From Sapria himalayana (Eukaryota; Streptophyta; Magnoliopsida; Malpighiales; Rafflesiaceae): a stretch of DNA of 64,000 nucleotides. Where the stretch lies: NCBI GenBank assembly GCA_029783825.1, contig JAREIK010008198.1, positions 62,001 through 126,000 on the forward strand, read 5' to 3'. Every line of letters begins with the position of its first letter. The stretch's first letter is position 1. The notes beneath the pieces were generated by a model. The model was not told where the DNA came from. It was given only the letters and a program-made list of their open reading frames with translations, and did not search any database. The position numbers and the translations under genes were made by a program. Of this stretch, positions 28,301 to 41,458 are shown in pieces.

Positions 28301-31113
28301 GTTAAAATTTATTACCAAATAATAATTTTTGTTTTTTAGTTTTTGATTATTTTTATTAGTTTATATTTTTTTTGATAAAAAAGAAATTATTTAAATAATA
28401 TTTAAGTTTTACGAGTTTAAAGTTTTAAGTATTTAGGGGCTTTTGTGTATAGAAGTTTATAGATTTAAGTATTTAGGAATTTAGTGGTCTATACGTTTAA
28501 TTTAAACAATGATATAATAAAAAATTTATTTTTATTATTTTTTCTAATTTTTAAAGGTTATAACCTTTGAAAATATAAAAATTTCTAAATTTTTTTCAAA
28601 TGTAAATATAATATTTAGTTATAAAAATATTAATAAATATAAGTCATTTAAATTCAATATAAATAATCACATTGTTGATATTATAATATTGATCGATAAA
28701 TAAATTAATAAACTATTATTAATAAGATAGATATTATTTAAAATATAATTGCAAAATCTAAATTTATTCAAAATCAAAGTATATATTACTAAATAATAAT
28801 ATATTTTAATATTTTGCTTTTTTATAAGTTTATAATTTTGTTATTAAAAAAAAATTATTTAAATTATATTTGTCTTCCTCATAATTTATTTTGAAATTTT
28901 TAATTCTATAAAAATAAACTAATAAATAATTAAAATAAATATTTAAAATTATAATGAATACTAATAAAATTGAGATTTATTATTTATTATTCAGGATAAA
29001 CTAGTTTAATGATTTAGGTATTTAGGTGTTTTGGGGTTTAGTCATTTATGTGTTTATGCCTTAAGTGATTTTATCTAATTTTTGAAGGTTATAACCTATG
29101 AAAAATATAATAATTTTTATATTTTTTTAAAATGTGAATATAATATTTAGTTATTATAATCTTGATAATTATATATAATGTAAAATCAATATAAATAATT
29201 TTATTCATAGATATTATGATAATGATCAATAAATAAATTAATAAACTATTATTAATTAGAATGATATAAATTAAAATATAATTGCAAAATCTAAAATTAT
29301 TCAAAATTAAATTAAAATAAATTACTAAATAATAATATTTTGTTTTAAAAATTTTGCTTCTTTTTATGATCTTATATTTTTTTGATGAAAAATAAATTAT
29401 TTATATTATATCTATTTCAATAATAATTTATTTTGTATTTAATATTTCTATAAAAATAAACTGATAAATAATTAAAATGAATATTTAAAATTATAATGAA
29501 TACAAATAAAAATGAGATTTATTATTTATTATTTAGAGTATACTAATTTAAAGGCTTATGTATTTATGGACTTCGTGGTATAGAAGTTTAGTCATTAAGA
29601 ATTTAGGTATTTTGTGGTTTATAGATCTATTTAAAAAATCTAATAACAAGAAATTTATTTTTTTATTTTTTCTTATTTTCAAAGGTTATAACCTTTGAAA
29701 ATTTAATAATTTTTAAATTTTTTTAAAATGTGAAAATATTATTTTGTTATAATAATGTAAATAATCATATATTATGTAAATTCAAATAAATAATTTTTTT
29801 ATAGATATTATGATGACGATAATAAAATAAATTAATAAACTATTATTAATAAGATAGATATTAAATAAAAGTTATTTGCAAAACCTAAAATTATTCAAAA
29901 TCAAAGTAAAATATATTAATAAGATAGATATTAAATAAAACTATTATTAATAAGAAAAAATATACATGTTTAAAAGATTATATATTTAGGAGTTTTTGGA
30001 TTTAAGAATTTAGTGATTTAAGTGTTTAGGCATTTAGTAGTTTATAAATTTTATTTAAAAAATAAAATAACAAAAAAAAATTTTTAGTTATTTGTTCTCA
30101 TTTTTAAAGGATATAACTTGGAAACTATAACAATTTTTAAATTTTTTATAAATGTGAATACTATATTTAGTTATGATAATCTTAATAATTATAAATCATG
30201 TAAATTCAATATAAACAATTATATTGATATATATTATAATAATGATCATACAAAAGATTAATAAACAATTATTAATAAGATAAATATTGTCTAAAATATA
30301 TTTACAAAAACTAAAATGACTCAAATCAAAGTGAAATATTTTACTAAATATTAATTTTAAATTTTTAAATTTTTGTTTCCATATATAAGCTTATATAATT
30401 TTTGATGAAAAATAAATAATTTAAATTATATTTGTCTCACTATTAATTTATTTTTTAATTTATATTTCTATAAAAATAAACTTATACATAATTAAAATGT
30501 ATATATAAAATTATAATGAATACTAATAAAAATGAGATTTATTATTTATTGTTTAGGGTATACCTATTTAATGGTTTAAGTTTATTGTGGTTTTGGGGTT
30601 AATGAGTTTATTGATTTATATGTTTACATATTTAGGTGTTTATAGGTTTTATTTAATTAATGAAATAACTAAAAATTTATTTTTATGAATTTTCGTGATT
30701 TTCAAATGTTACAACCTTTGAAAATATAATAATTTTATAATAGTTCTAAAATATGAATGCAATACTTAGTTATAATAATCTTAATAATTATATTTGATGG
30801 AAATTCAATATAAAAAATTTTATCAATATATATTATTTTTATGATCAAAAAATAAATTTATAAACTATTATTAATAAGATAGATATTAATTAAAATATAT
30901 TTGCAGAACCCAAAATAATTCAAAATCAAAGTAAATTATATTACTAAATAAAATATTAAATTTTTGAAATTTTGTTTATTTTTATAAGCTTATTTTTTTT
31001 CATAAATAATAATTTATTTAAATTATATATGTCTCACTCATTATTTATTTTGTAATTAATATTTCTATAAAAATAAACTAAAAAATAATTAAAAAGAATA
31101 TTTAAAATTATAA
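22374..31113 (+). repeat. AT-rich satellite, forward block (longest)
   Basis: About fifteen forward units with palindromes near 22490, 23073, 23466, 24206, 24970, 25561, 26151, 26886, 27485, 28083, 28563, 29093, 29688, 30113 and 30713. Those at 25549-25574, 26139-26164 and 29676-29701 are perfect. A rearranged unit at 23205-23320 contains a distinctive junction (CCTTTAAAGATGG) that recurs reversed at 38051-38190. Units near 29880-29960 and 28380 carry body deletions. No gene is seen. Confidence 0.85.
23316..23403 (+). repeat. Octamer block of a satellite unit (representative, forward)
   Basis: Eleven consecutive 8-bp steps, nearly all beginning TTTA or TTTT and ending in G-rich dinucleotides, such as TTTAGGAG, TTTAGGCA, TTTAGTAG and TTTATAGG. 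The 8-bp phase holds without a slip across 88 bp. The same phase is kept in other forward units, for example near 14031-14110 and 26750-26835. This makes the block a minisatellite nested in the satellite unit. Confidence 0.85.
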
Positions 31114-31118
31114 TGAAT
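31114..31118. other. Inversion joint, forward to reverse satellite
   Basis: Forward-unit sequence ending AATTATAATGAAT switches to reverse-unit sequence TGAATCAATTTGAG. The 5-bp TGAAT fits both contexts. All units to the left as far as 1705 are forward. All units to the right as far as 44272 are reverse. Confidence 0.75.
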
Positions 31119-34100
31119 CAATTTGAGTTATTGTAAATATTTTTTAATTAATATCTAGATTATTATTAATAGTTTATTAATTTAATTTTTGATCATTATT
31201 ATAATATCTATCAATATAATTGTTTATATTGAATTTATATGATATATAATTATTAAAATAATTAATAGTAAATAATGTATTTATATTTCAAAAAATTTTA
31301 ATTATTATTATATTTTCAAAGGTTATTTTTTGTTATTAGAAATTTTTTTTTTGTTATTTTATTGTTTAAATAAAACCTATAAATCACTAAATGCCTATAA
31401 ACATAAATCGCTAAACTCCTAAAAGACAAAACTTCTAAATACTTAAACTATTAAATTGATTGACATTAATAATAAATCATAAATCTCATTTTAATTTTTA
31501 TTAAGTGTAATTTTAAATTTTTATTTTAATTATTTATCAGTTTATTTTTATTGAAATATTAATTACAAAATAAATTATTAGTGAGATAGATCTATTTTAA
31601 ATAATTTATTTTTCATCAAAAAAAATATTAATCCTTATAAAAAGAGGCGAAATTTTAAAAACAAAAATTTATTATTTAGTAATATATTTTATTTTTATTT
31701 TGAATCATTTTAGATTTTGCAATTATATTTTAATTTATATCATTCTTATTTATAATCGTTTATTAATTTTTTATTGATCATTATTATAATATCTATTAAT
31801 AAAATTATTTATATTTAGGTTACATTATATCTAATTATTAAGATTATTATTACTGAATATTATATTCACATTTAAAAAAAATTAAAAATTTTTATAATTT
31901 CAAAGGTTATAACCTTCAAAAATTAAAAAAAATCAAAAAATTAAATTTTTTATTTTTTCATTCTTTAAATAAAAACTATAAATCACTAAAGGCCTAAACA
32001 CTTAAATCACTAAACATTAAAACACCTAAATACTTAAACCATCAAACTAGTATATCATGAATAATAAATAATAAATCTCTATTTTATATGTATTCATTAT
32101 AATTTTAAATATTCATTTTTATTATTTATTAGTTTATTTTTATAGAATTATAAATTAAAAATAAATTATGTGCAGGACAAATATAATTTAAATAATTTAC
32201 TTTTAATAACAAAAAATATAAACTTATAAAAAGAAGCAAAACATCAATAAAATTATTATTTACTACTATTTTTACTTTGATTTTGAATAAATTTACGTTT
32301 TGCAAATATATTTTAAAAAATATCTATCTATTTAATAATAGTTTATTAATTTATCTTTTGATCATTAATATAATATCTATCAATATAATTGTTTATATTG
32401 AATTAACATGATATATAATTATTATGATTATTATAACTAAATATAGTATTCACATATAAAAAAAATTTAAAAATTGATATATTTTCAAAGGTTAACCTTC
32501 AAAAATGATAAAAAATAACAAAAATTAATTTTTTGTTATATCATTGTTTAAATAAAACTTATAAACTATTAAATGCCTAAATACATAAATCTCTAAACTC
32601 TTAAACCCCGAAGCCCCTAAATACCTAAACCTTTAAACTCGTAAACCTTAAATATAATTTAAATAATTTATAGAAATATTAATTATAAAATAAATTATTA
32701 GTTACAAATATAATTTAAATAATATATTTTTCAACAAAAAAAAAATAAGCTTAAAAAATGATCCAAAAACATAAAAAAAAATTATTATTTAGTAATGAAT
32801 TTTACTTTGATTTTTAATCATTTTAGGTTTTTTAATTATATTTTAATTTATATCTATCATATTAATAAATGTTTATTAATTTATTTTTTGATAATTGATA
32901 TAATTTTATCAATAAAATTGTTTATATTAGTTTATATTATATATAGCTATAATAATTATTATTACTAAATATTGTATTCACATTTTTAAAAAGTTTTAAA
33001 ATTATTATATTTTCAAATGTTATGACATTCAAAAATTTTGAAAAAATATCAAAAATAAATTTTTTGTTATTTCATTGTTTAAATAAAAGCTATAAACTAT
33101 TAAATGCCTAAATACTTAAATCAATAACTTCGAAATCTTGAAAACCCTAAATAGATAAATTTTTTAAACATGTCAATCCTAAATAGTAAATAATAAATCT
33201 CATTTTTATTTTTTTCATTATAATTTTAAATATTCATGTTAATTATTTATTTGTTTATTTTTATATAAATATTAAATAAAAAATAAATTATAAGTTAGAC
33301 AAATATAATTTATATAAATTAATTTTCAACAAAAAAATATAGATAAACTTATTAAAAGAAGAAAAAAATTAAAAACAAAAAATTAAAAACAAAAAATTAT
33401 TATATAGTAATATGTTTTACTTTGTTTCTGAATCATTTTAGGTTTCGTAATTATATATTAATTGATATCTAACTTATTAATAATAGATTATTTATTTATT
33501 TTTTGATAATTATAAGAATATTTAATAATAAAAATATTTATATGATATATAAATTTAATAATTATTATCACTAAAGATTATATTCACATTTGAAAAAAGT
33601 TTTAAAATTTTTATATTTTCAAAGATTATAACCTTTGAACTTGTGAAAAAATAAAAAAATATTTTTTTTTGTTATTTCATTATTTAAATAAAACCTATAA
33701 ATCACTAAATGTCTAAACACTTAAACCACTAAAGTACAAAATTCCGATACCCCTATATGGATAATTTTTTAAACCGCTATACCCTAAATAATAATTAATA
33801 AATCTCATTTTTATTTGTTTTCATTATAATTTATAAAATTGATTTTGATTGTTAAGTTATTTATTTATATATATATATTAATTATAAAATAAATTATGAG
33901 TTAAAAATATAATTTCTAATAATTATTTTTCATCAAAAAATAGATAAGCGTATAAAAAGAATAAAAATTTAAAAACAAATAATTATTATTAAGTAATATA
34001 TTTTGCTTTGCTTTTGAATCATTTTAGGTTTTGATATTATATTTTAAGTAATATCAATCTTATTCATAATAGATTTTTAAATTATTTTTTGATAATTATT

Positions 34101-34981
34101 AGAATATCTATGAATAAAATTATTTATATTGAATTTATTTGATATATAATTATTATGATTATTATAAATAAATACTGTATTCACTTTTGAAAAAATTTAA
34201 AAATTATTATATTTTCAAAGGTTTTAATCTTATAAAATGAGAAAGAATACAAAAAATAAATTTTTTGTTATTTCTTTTTTAAATAAAACCTATAGACCAC
34301 TAAATGCTTACTTACGTAAATCAGTAGCTTATAAAACCCAAAACACCTAACTACATAAACCTTATAACAGTTGTATACTACTTAATAAATAATAAATCTT
34401 ATTTTTATTTATATTTATTATAATTTTATATATTCATTTTAATTATTTATATTTTAATTTTTAGAAAAATTAATTACAAAATAAATTTTGAGTGAGTGTG
34501 ATATTATTAAAATAATTTATTTTTAATCATAAGAGAATATATGCTTATAAAAAGATGAAAAAATTTAAAAATTAAATATTATTATTTAGTAATATATTTT
34601 TATTTGATTTTGAATCATTTAGTGTAATGTAAATATAATTTAATTAATATTTATATTATTAATAATAGTTTATTAATTTAATTTTTGATCATTATTATAA
34701 TATCTATCATTAAAATTATATATATTAAATTTATATGATATATAATTAATAAGAATAATATAATTATACATGGTATTCACATTTCAAAAGATTTTGAAAC
34801 TTATTTTATTTTTAAAGGTTATAACCTTTGAAAATTTAAAAAATCTAAAGAAAAATTTTTTATTTTTTTTATATAAATAAAACCTATATACCACTATTTG
34901 CCTAAAAACATAAATTGCTAAACTCCTAAATGACAAAACACCTAAATAATTAATTCATTAAACCGGTATACCATATATAAT
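31119..34981 (-). repeat. AT-rich satellite, reverse block left of solo LTR 2
   Basis: About seven reverse units with palindromes near 31318 (right half lost), 31905, 32491, 33022, 33626, 34218 and 34816. The shortened-body subtype with the reversed TTTACGAG octamer lies near 32630, and a short (TA)n tract near 33865. The ATAAT at 34977-34981 is the target duplication on one side of LTR copy 2. No gene is seen. Confidence 0.85.
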
Positions 34982-35551
34982 AGTTGGGAAATTGTGCTTC
35001 CACGGTAGCGAGATTGAGATAAAGAAACACAGAAACAACATAAAACAAGCAATATATATATATCACAATTCAGCAACCATCCATGTTAGAATCAAAAAAC
35101 GAGAAATATATAACGAAAATAATGTGGTTCGCTAGTCGCTCAGTAGGACTAGCTAAATCCACCAGAAAATGCTTATGCATTACAGATTAAAGCAACAGAA
35201 ATGTCTTATAGTATGTAGCACAGAATAGTCGGGATAAATCGCATAGAGAGAAGAGAGAGAGACGATGAATAGTTCCACGGGTCCAAAAATAGCCACGCAA
35301 AAATAAAATTACAAAACATTTATATTAAAATTTCTCTAAGTTCATTTAACCGGAGCGGGTCGGATCATGAGACGGGTCAGGCTCTGCTCCAATTTCGGCC
35401 AGCTGTCCGGTCAGCGAGACCTCTATTTATTGTTCTATTGCTGCATCCTCGGCCTATTAATATTTCCTTTCCTACACTTACATGAAAATATTAAAAAAGA
35501 AAAAATATTGGGTTATAATAACAGATTATCAAAAAATAAATTACATATACA
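34982..35551 (-). mobile_element. Solo LTR, copy 2 (inverted)
   Basis: The reverse complement aligns along its whole length with LTR copy 1, with substitutions and small indels; the (TA)n tract is shorter. The target duplication is intact on the left (ATAAT, 34977-34981) and mutated on the right (GCAAT, 35552-35556). It sits at the same position in the satellite unit as copy 1, so both probably descend from one insertion. The ORF at 35367-35558 lies within the LTR and is incidental. Confidence 0.85.
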
Positions 35552-38500
35552 GCAATAATATATCTTAAATCTCATTTTAAATTATATTCATTATAATTTT
35601 AAATATTCATTTTAAAATATGTATTAGTTTATTTTTTATAAATATATTAATTACAAAATAAATAATTAGTCAGACAAATATAATATTAATAATTTACTTT
35701 TAATAAAAAAAATTTAATCTTATAAAAAGAAGCTAAAAATTTAAAAACAAAAAATTATTATTTAGTAATAAATTTTACTTTGATTTTAAATCATTTTAGG
35801 TTTTATAATTATATTTTAATTTATATCTATCATATTAATAATATTTTATTAATTTATTTTTTGATAATTGATATCATATCTATCAATAAATTTATTTACA
35901 ATAAGTTTATATTATATATAATTATAATGATTATTATTACTAAATATTTTATTCACATTTTAAAAAAAATTAAAAATTATTATATTTTCAAATGTTATAA
36001 CCTTTGAAAATGTGAAAAAATAACAAAAATAATTTTTTTGTTATTTCATTGTTTAAATAAATTTTATAAACCAGTAAATGCCTAAATACTTAAATAAATA
36101 ACTCCTAAATCTCGAAAACCTTAAATAGATAATCATTTTAAACCGGTATAACCTAAATAATAAATAATAAATCTAAATATTATATTTTTCTTGATAATTT
36201 AAAATATTCATCTTAATTATTTATTCGTTTATTTTTATATAATTATTAATTACAGAATAAATTGAGTTAGACAAATATAATTTATATCATTATTTTTCAT
36301 CAAAAAAATATAAATAAACTTTTTAAAAGAAAAAAAATTCAAAATAAAAAAAAATTATATAGTAATATATTTTGCTTTATTTATGAATCATTTTAGGTTT
36401 TCTAATTATATTTAAATTGATATCTATCTTATTAATAATAGATCATTAATTTATTCTTGGATCATTATTAGAATATTTACCAATAAAAATTTTTATATTG
36501 AATTTATATGATATATAAATATAATGATTATTATAACTAAATATAGTATTCATATTTAAAAAAAATTTAAAAATTATTATATTTTCAAATGTTATAACCT
36601 TTGAAAATATCAAAAAATAAAAAAAATAAATTTTTGATATTTTTTATTAAAAAACACTTATAAACCACTAAATGCATACAAAGTTAAATCAGTAACCTCA
36701 TAAACCCCGTAATGCCAAAATACATAAACAATTAAACCACTATATACTACTTAATAATTAATAAATCTAATTTTTAATTCTATTTATTATAATTTTAAAT
36801 ATTCATTTTAATTATTTATTAGTTTATTTTTATAGAAATATTTATTACAAAATAAATTATGAGTGCGACAAATATAATTTAAAAAATATATATGCTTATA
36901 AAAGAAGTAAAAATTTAAAAATTAAAAATTATTATCTAGAAATATATTTTACTATAATTTTGAATCAATTTGGGTTTTGTAATTATTTTTTAATTAATAT
37001 CTATCTTAATATCAATAGTTTATAAATTTAATTTTGATCATTATTATAATATATATCAATAAAATTGTTTATTGAAATTATATGATATATAATTATTAAT
37101 ATTATTATAACTAAGTATTGTATTCTCATTTCAAAATATTTTAAATATTATTATATTTTCAAAGGTTATAAGCTATGAAAATTAGAAAAAATTATAAAAT
37201 TTTTTTTTGATATTTTATTTTTTTTAATAAATTGTATAAACTACTAAAAGCCTAAAAACATAAATCACTAAAATCCTAAATGAAAAAACCTTTAAATACA
37301 TAAACCATTAAACTGGTATACAGTAATAATAAATCATAAATATCATTTTAAATTTTATACAGTATAATTTTACATTTTTATTTTAATTATTTATCAGTTT
37401 ATTTTTATAGAAATATTAATTACAAAATAAATTATTAGTGAGACACATCTAATTTAAATTATAACAGTATCCCAAAATAATAAATAATAAATCTAATTTT
37501 TTTTCATTATAATTTTAAATATTCATTTTAATTATTTATTTGTTTATTTATATTTAAATAATAATTACAAAATAAATTGAGCTAGACAAATAATTTGTAT
37601 AGATTATTTTTCATCAAACAATTATAGATAAACTTTTTAAAAGAAAAAAAATATTAAAAACAAAAAATATTTATATAGTAATATATTTTGCTTTGCTTCT
37701 GAATCATTTTAAGTTTTGTAATTATATTGTAATTGATATATATCATATTAATTATAGATTATTAATTTATTTTTTTATCATTATTAGAATATTTATCAAT
37801 ACAATTATTTATATTAAATTTACATGATATATAATTATAAAGATTTATATAACTAAATATTATATTTACATTTGAAAATAATTTAAAAAATATTATATTT
37901 TTAAAGGATATCATCTTTGAAAATGAGATAAAATCACAAAAATAAATTTTTTGTTATTTTATTGTTTATATAAAATCTATAAACTACTAAATGCCTAAAT
38001 GCTTAAATGATTAAACTCCTAAACCCCAAAACCCTTAAATACTTAAACATTTAAACCATCTTTAAAGGTTTAAGTATTTATAAATAATATATAAATATCT
38101 ATCAATAAATAATAGTTTATTAATTTATTTTTTGATAATTATTATATTTATATTTATATTTAGTTTATTAATATCTATCAGTAAAATTGTTTATTTTTAA
38201 TTTACATGATATATAATTATTAAGTTAATTATAACTAAATATTGTATTCACATTTGAAAAAAATTTTAAAAATTATTATATTTATAAAGTTTATAACCTT
38301 AAAAATTGATAAAAAATTTGAAAAATAATTTTTTTTGTTATTTCATTATTTAAATAAAACATATAAACTACTAAATACCTAAACACTTAAATCACTAAAC
38401 TCCTAAACTCCTAAATACTTAAACCATTAAACTAGTATACCCTAAATAATTAATCATAAATCTCATTTTTATTTGTATTCATTATAATTTCAATATTCAT

Positions 38501-39002
38501 TTTAATTATTTATTAGTTTATTTTTATGGAAATATTAATTGCAAAATAAAATTATGAATAAGACAAATATAATTTAAATAATTTATCTTCATCAAAAAAA
38601 TTTATAAGCTTATAAAAAGAAACAAAAATATAAAAATAAAAAATTATTATTTAGTAATATATTTTACTTTGATTTTGAATCATTTTAGGTTTTGCAAATA
38701 TATTTTAATTAATATCTATCGTATTAATAATAGTTTATTAATCTATTTTATGATAGGTATTATAATATCGATCAATAAAATTATTTATATTGAATTTACA
38801 TGATATTTAATTTTTAAGATTATTTTAATTAAAATATTGTATTAACATTTGAAAAAAAATTAAAAATTATAATATTTTCAATGCTTATAACCTTGAAAAT
38901 AAGAAAAAATCATAAAAATAATTTTTTTGTTATTTAATTATTTAACTAAAACCTATAAACCATAAAATACTTAAATAATTAAATTACTAAACTCCTAAAC
39001 CC
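35552..39002 (-). repeat. AT-rich satellite, reverse block between solo LTR 2 and element A copy 3
   Basis: About six reverse units with palindromes near 35994, 36594, 37163, 37908, 38290 and 38890. Read on the minus strand, the part next to A (39002 down to about 37900) matches the sequence after A copy 2, including the rearranged unit at 38051-38190. The part next to the LTR (about 37330 down to 35552) matches the sequence before LTR copy 1. No gene is seen. Confidence 0.85.
38360..38431 (-). repeat. Octamer block of a satellite unit (representative, reverse)
   Basis: Nine consecutive octamers ending TAAA on the + strand, such as CTCCTAAA (twice in a row), TACCTAAA and TCACTAAA, in unbroken 8-bp phase. 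This is the reverse-strand view of the block described at 23316-23403. Confidence 0.85.
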
Positions 39003-40228
39003 TGATACTACTGCACCACACACACATAGCGACGGACCACAGTACAAACATGCACATATTCTTGTCCATTTTGGTGTAGCATTTAGAGGGGCCAGCAAGT
39101 GCTCGAAGTAGCCAGAAGTATGGGCCACCAGCTTGTAGAGGGCCCCACTAGCAAGCCGGGATGATAACATTCAGACAACTGACGAGACCGAGCAAAGTGG
39201 TCGGGAGTAAACCCAGGAGTAGCTAGAAGTGGGTCCCACTAGCCCTATCAGGCAGCATAGAGGGCCACCCAACGGTCACCCAACAGGAGTAGCGGGTAAT
39301 CCATGATTAATTGGAGAGCCAGAAAAATCCAAAGCTTCACCAAGCAGGGCCAGTAAACAATGGAGTCCAGACCAGCATGTACATGTTTGTAGTCTTATTT
39401 GTATTTTGGACTTTGTATGCACCATGTACATGTAGAGACGGGTAATGACATACTCACACACACAATCTTGTCTGTTCTCTATGTAGCATGAAATGAGGGC
39501 AACTGGACCCATGAGTATCTCTAAGTGTGGCCCACTAATCCATTTTGTAAATACACATTAGGAGATTCTACACTCTAGGGAACAGAAGACCCATCTTTAT
39601 AGTATTTTGTAATTTTACTTATATTATAGCTTGGTTGTACGCGTAGATAATAAGACTATGAGATGGACCTCATCACACATGCACAACGATGCATGCATAT
39701 TTTTTGATATTTTGTCAGTGCAACATACGACCACTTCTTGGAGCTCGAGGAGGAAGCATTCTAACCCAAGAGATACACTTTTGAGGTTTATTGGAGCAAA
39801 AGAATGTGGAATTCAGAGGTGAGAATGAATTGCCAAAGTGTCGTAGATATGGACTTGCGGATTTATGGGTATTCAGTTTTACATGTATTCCATTGCATAG
39901 CAATGACATAGGCAAATGCTTGATCCTGCATGTCACACACATGCATAATCTTATATTTGCATAGTTTTAATATGGTGCATCATTCATGTTCCTCCAAAAG
40001 GCTTGGACAAATCCGAATGGAAAGGACACAATGCGCATAATGACTCAATGCCAACTCTGATGTCCGGGAATGCTAGGTGATTTTAGTTGTATTCGTATGC
40101 TTGGAATTATTAGGCAATATGTTTTTTTATGTATTCTATGCATAGATCATTAAGGTGCATAGGATTTGGTGGGCTGGCCTAAATTAGTCAGCTTTTTAGT
40201 CTCTTGAAAGTTGTGTGCCTAAATGATA

Positions 40229-40264
40229 AATAAAGTGTGTATTTTCCAAAAAAAAACAAAAAAA
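40229..40264 (+). other. PolyA signal and tail in element A copy 3
   Basis: AATAAA is followed 13 bases later by about 17 bases of A with a single C. The position and spacing fit the 3' end of a polyadenylated RNA copied into DNA. The tail abuts the telomere-like repeat with no spacer. Confidence 0.6.
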
Positions 40265-40343
40265 TCCATAAACCCTAAACTTTAAATGCTAAACTTTAAA
40301 TGATAAACTATAACCCTAACCCAAAACCCATAAATCCTAAATT
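40264..40343 (-). repeat. Degenerate CCCTAAA telomere-like block in element A copy 3
   Basis: A run of CCCTAAA variants in about 7-bp phase, with exact CCCTAAA and CCCTAACCC steps. Confidence 0.75.
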
Positions 40344-40404
40344 TCATGTTTTTCACTTTTATAATCAAATGACTAAGTGTTAAATTTAAATTGAAATTCA
40401 CAAC

Positions 40405-40820
40405 TTTTAGGAATGTCATAGATTTATCTTTTTGTATATGTAACACAAAGTCATGACTCAAGGGGTTAGTTATGGATTCAGTCTCTTTCTTGCTTTAGAT
40501 TATTGTAGCACTAGCAATGGTCATGATTATATATTTTGTCTCTAGAACATAAAATCATATCGATGAGAATTTGCCATAACTTGTGTCTCTCTGTTGAACA
40601 TATTGTAATGGCACTAAGAATGATCATGAATACATATTTAATCACTATAATATGTGGTCACAGTATTGGATATGACATAGCTTTTGCATTTTATCTTTAT
40701 ATTGCAAAGTTATTGCACTAGGAATGCTTGTAACTTTGGACATTCCTCAAGGGCAAAAATGATGACCCTAGAAATAGTAAAAGCTCCAGTACTACTCTTT
40801 ATTACTTTCTATAGCTAAAA
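40405..40820 (+). repeat. 103-bp degenerate tandem repeat inside element A
   Basis: The string GCACTA followed by an (A)GAATG/GCAATG-like core recurs at 40508, 40611 and 40715, with an older copy near 40411. Spacing is 103-104 bp. Corresponding regions are about 8090-8480, 20540-20955 and 49450-49870 in the other copies. Apparent 60-80-residue ORFs recur here in all four A copies (8159-8356 -, 20606-20818 -, 40536-40721 +, 49584-49823 +). A 103-bp unit is not a multiple of three, and the ORF ends differ. Confidence 0.6.
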
Positions 40821-41458
40821 TTCTTGGGATTGGAAATATAACTATGGCATTTTCCTTTGATTTGTGACCTCAAGTGTCAATATCCAATACTAATATTTTG
40901 AGCAATGATTAAAACCTTTTATACATTTGAATATGATTCATTTACACCTTTTTGGGTATTATGAGCTTGTATACATAACTCATTTAATATAAAAAGAAAG
41001 AAATGATAATTTTCATATCAATGAGGATTTAGAAAAAAAGTCTTAGATATGCCAATAAAATAAATTTTTTGATTCTTGATTGAAAGAGAGCCCATTCTTC
41101 TTGCCCTGCTCAAACCACCCAAGAAATAGTTTGTACTAAGAGCCTACAAGGTGGTTCTTTTTTTAGAGGTGAACTATGTTTTAAAAAAAATTTCTTTGAG
41201 TGTGTGCATAAGATATATTTTAGAAGAAATTACAATAATCAATATAAATAGCATCCTCAACAACTAGCTATTTCAACACATAGCGGTACAACTTTGGTTT
41301 AGTCTATTAGCATACATGAGTCAAATTACCTTTGATAGCCCAGTGATTCAACATCAAATATGATGAGACATAATAGAGATAAAGTAAAAGCTCCTATTAT
41401 TTTGGTTAGAGCTTTAGCAATCATTCTTGAGTTGAGAGAGGAACAAAATAAATTATTT

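Larger units (their letters stand above)
39003..41458 (-). mobile_element. Element A, copy 3 (full length, inverted)
   Basis: Reverse complement of copy 2 over its full length. On the + strand: less AT-rich unique sequence from 39003, AATAAA at 40229-40234, an A-run interrupted by one C at 40248-40264, the telomere-like block (40264-40343), 103-bp degenerate repeats (about 40405-40820), and unique sequence to 41458. No coding gene is recognised. The flanking satellite at both ends matches copies 1 and 2, so A entered the array once and was duplicated with it. Confidence 0.75.
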
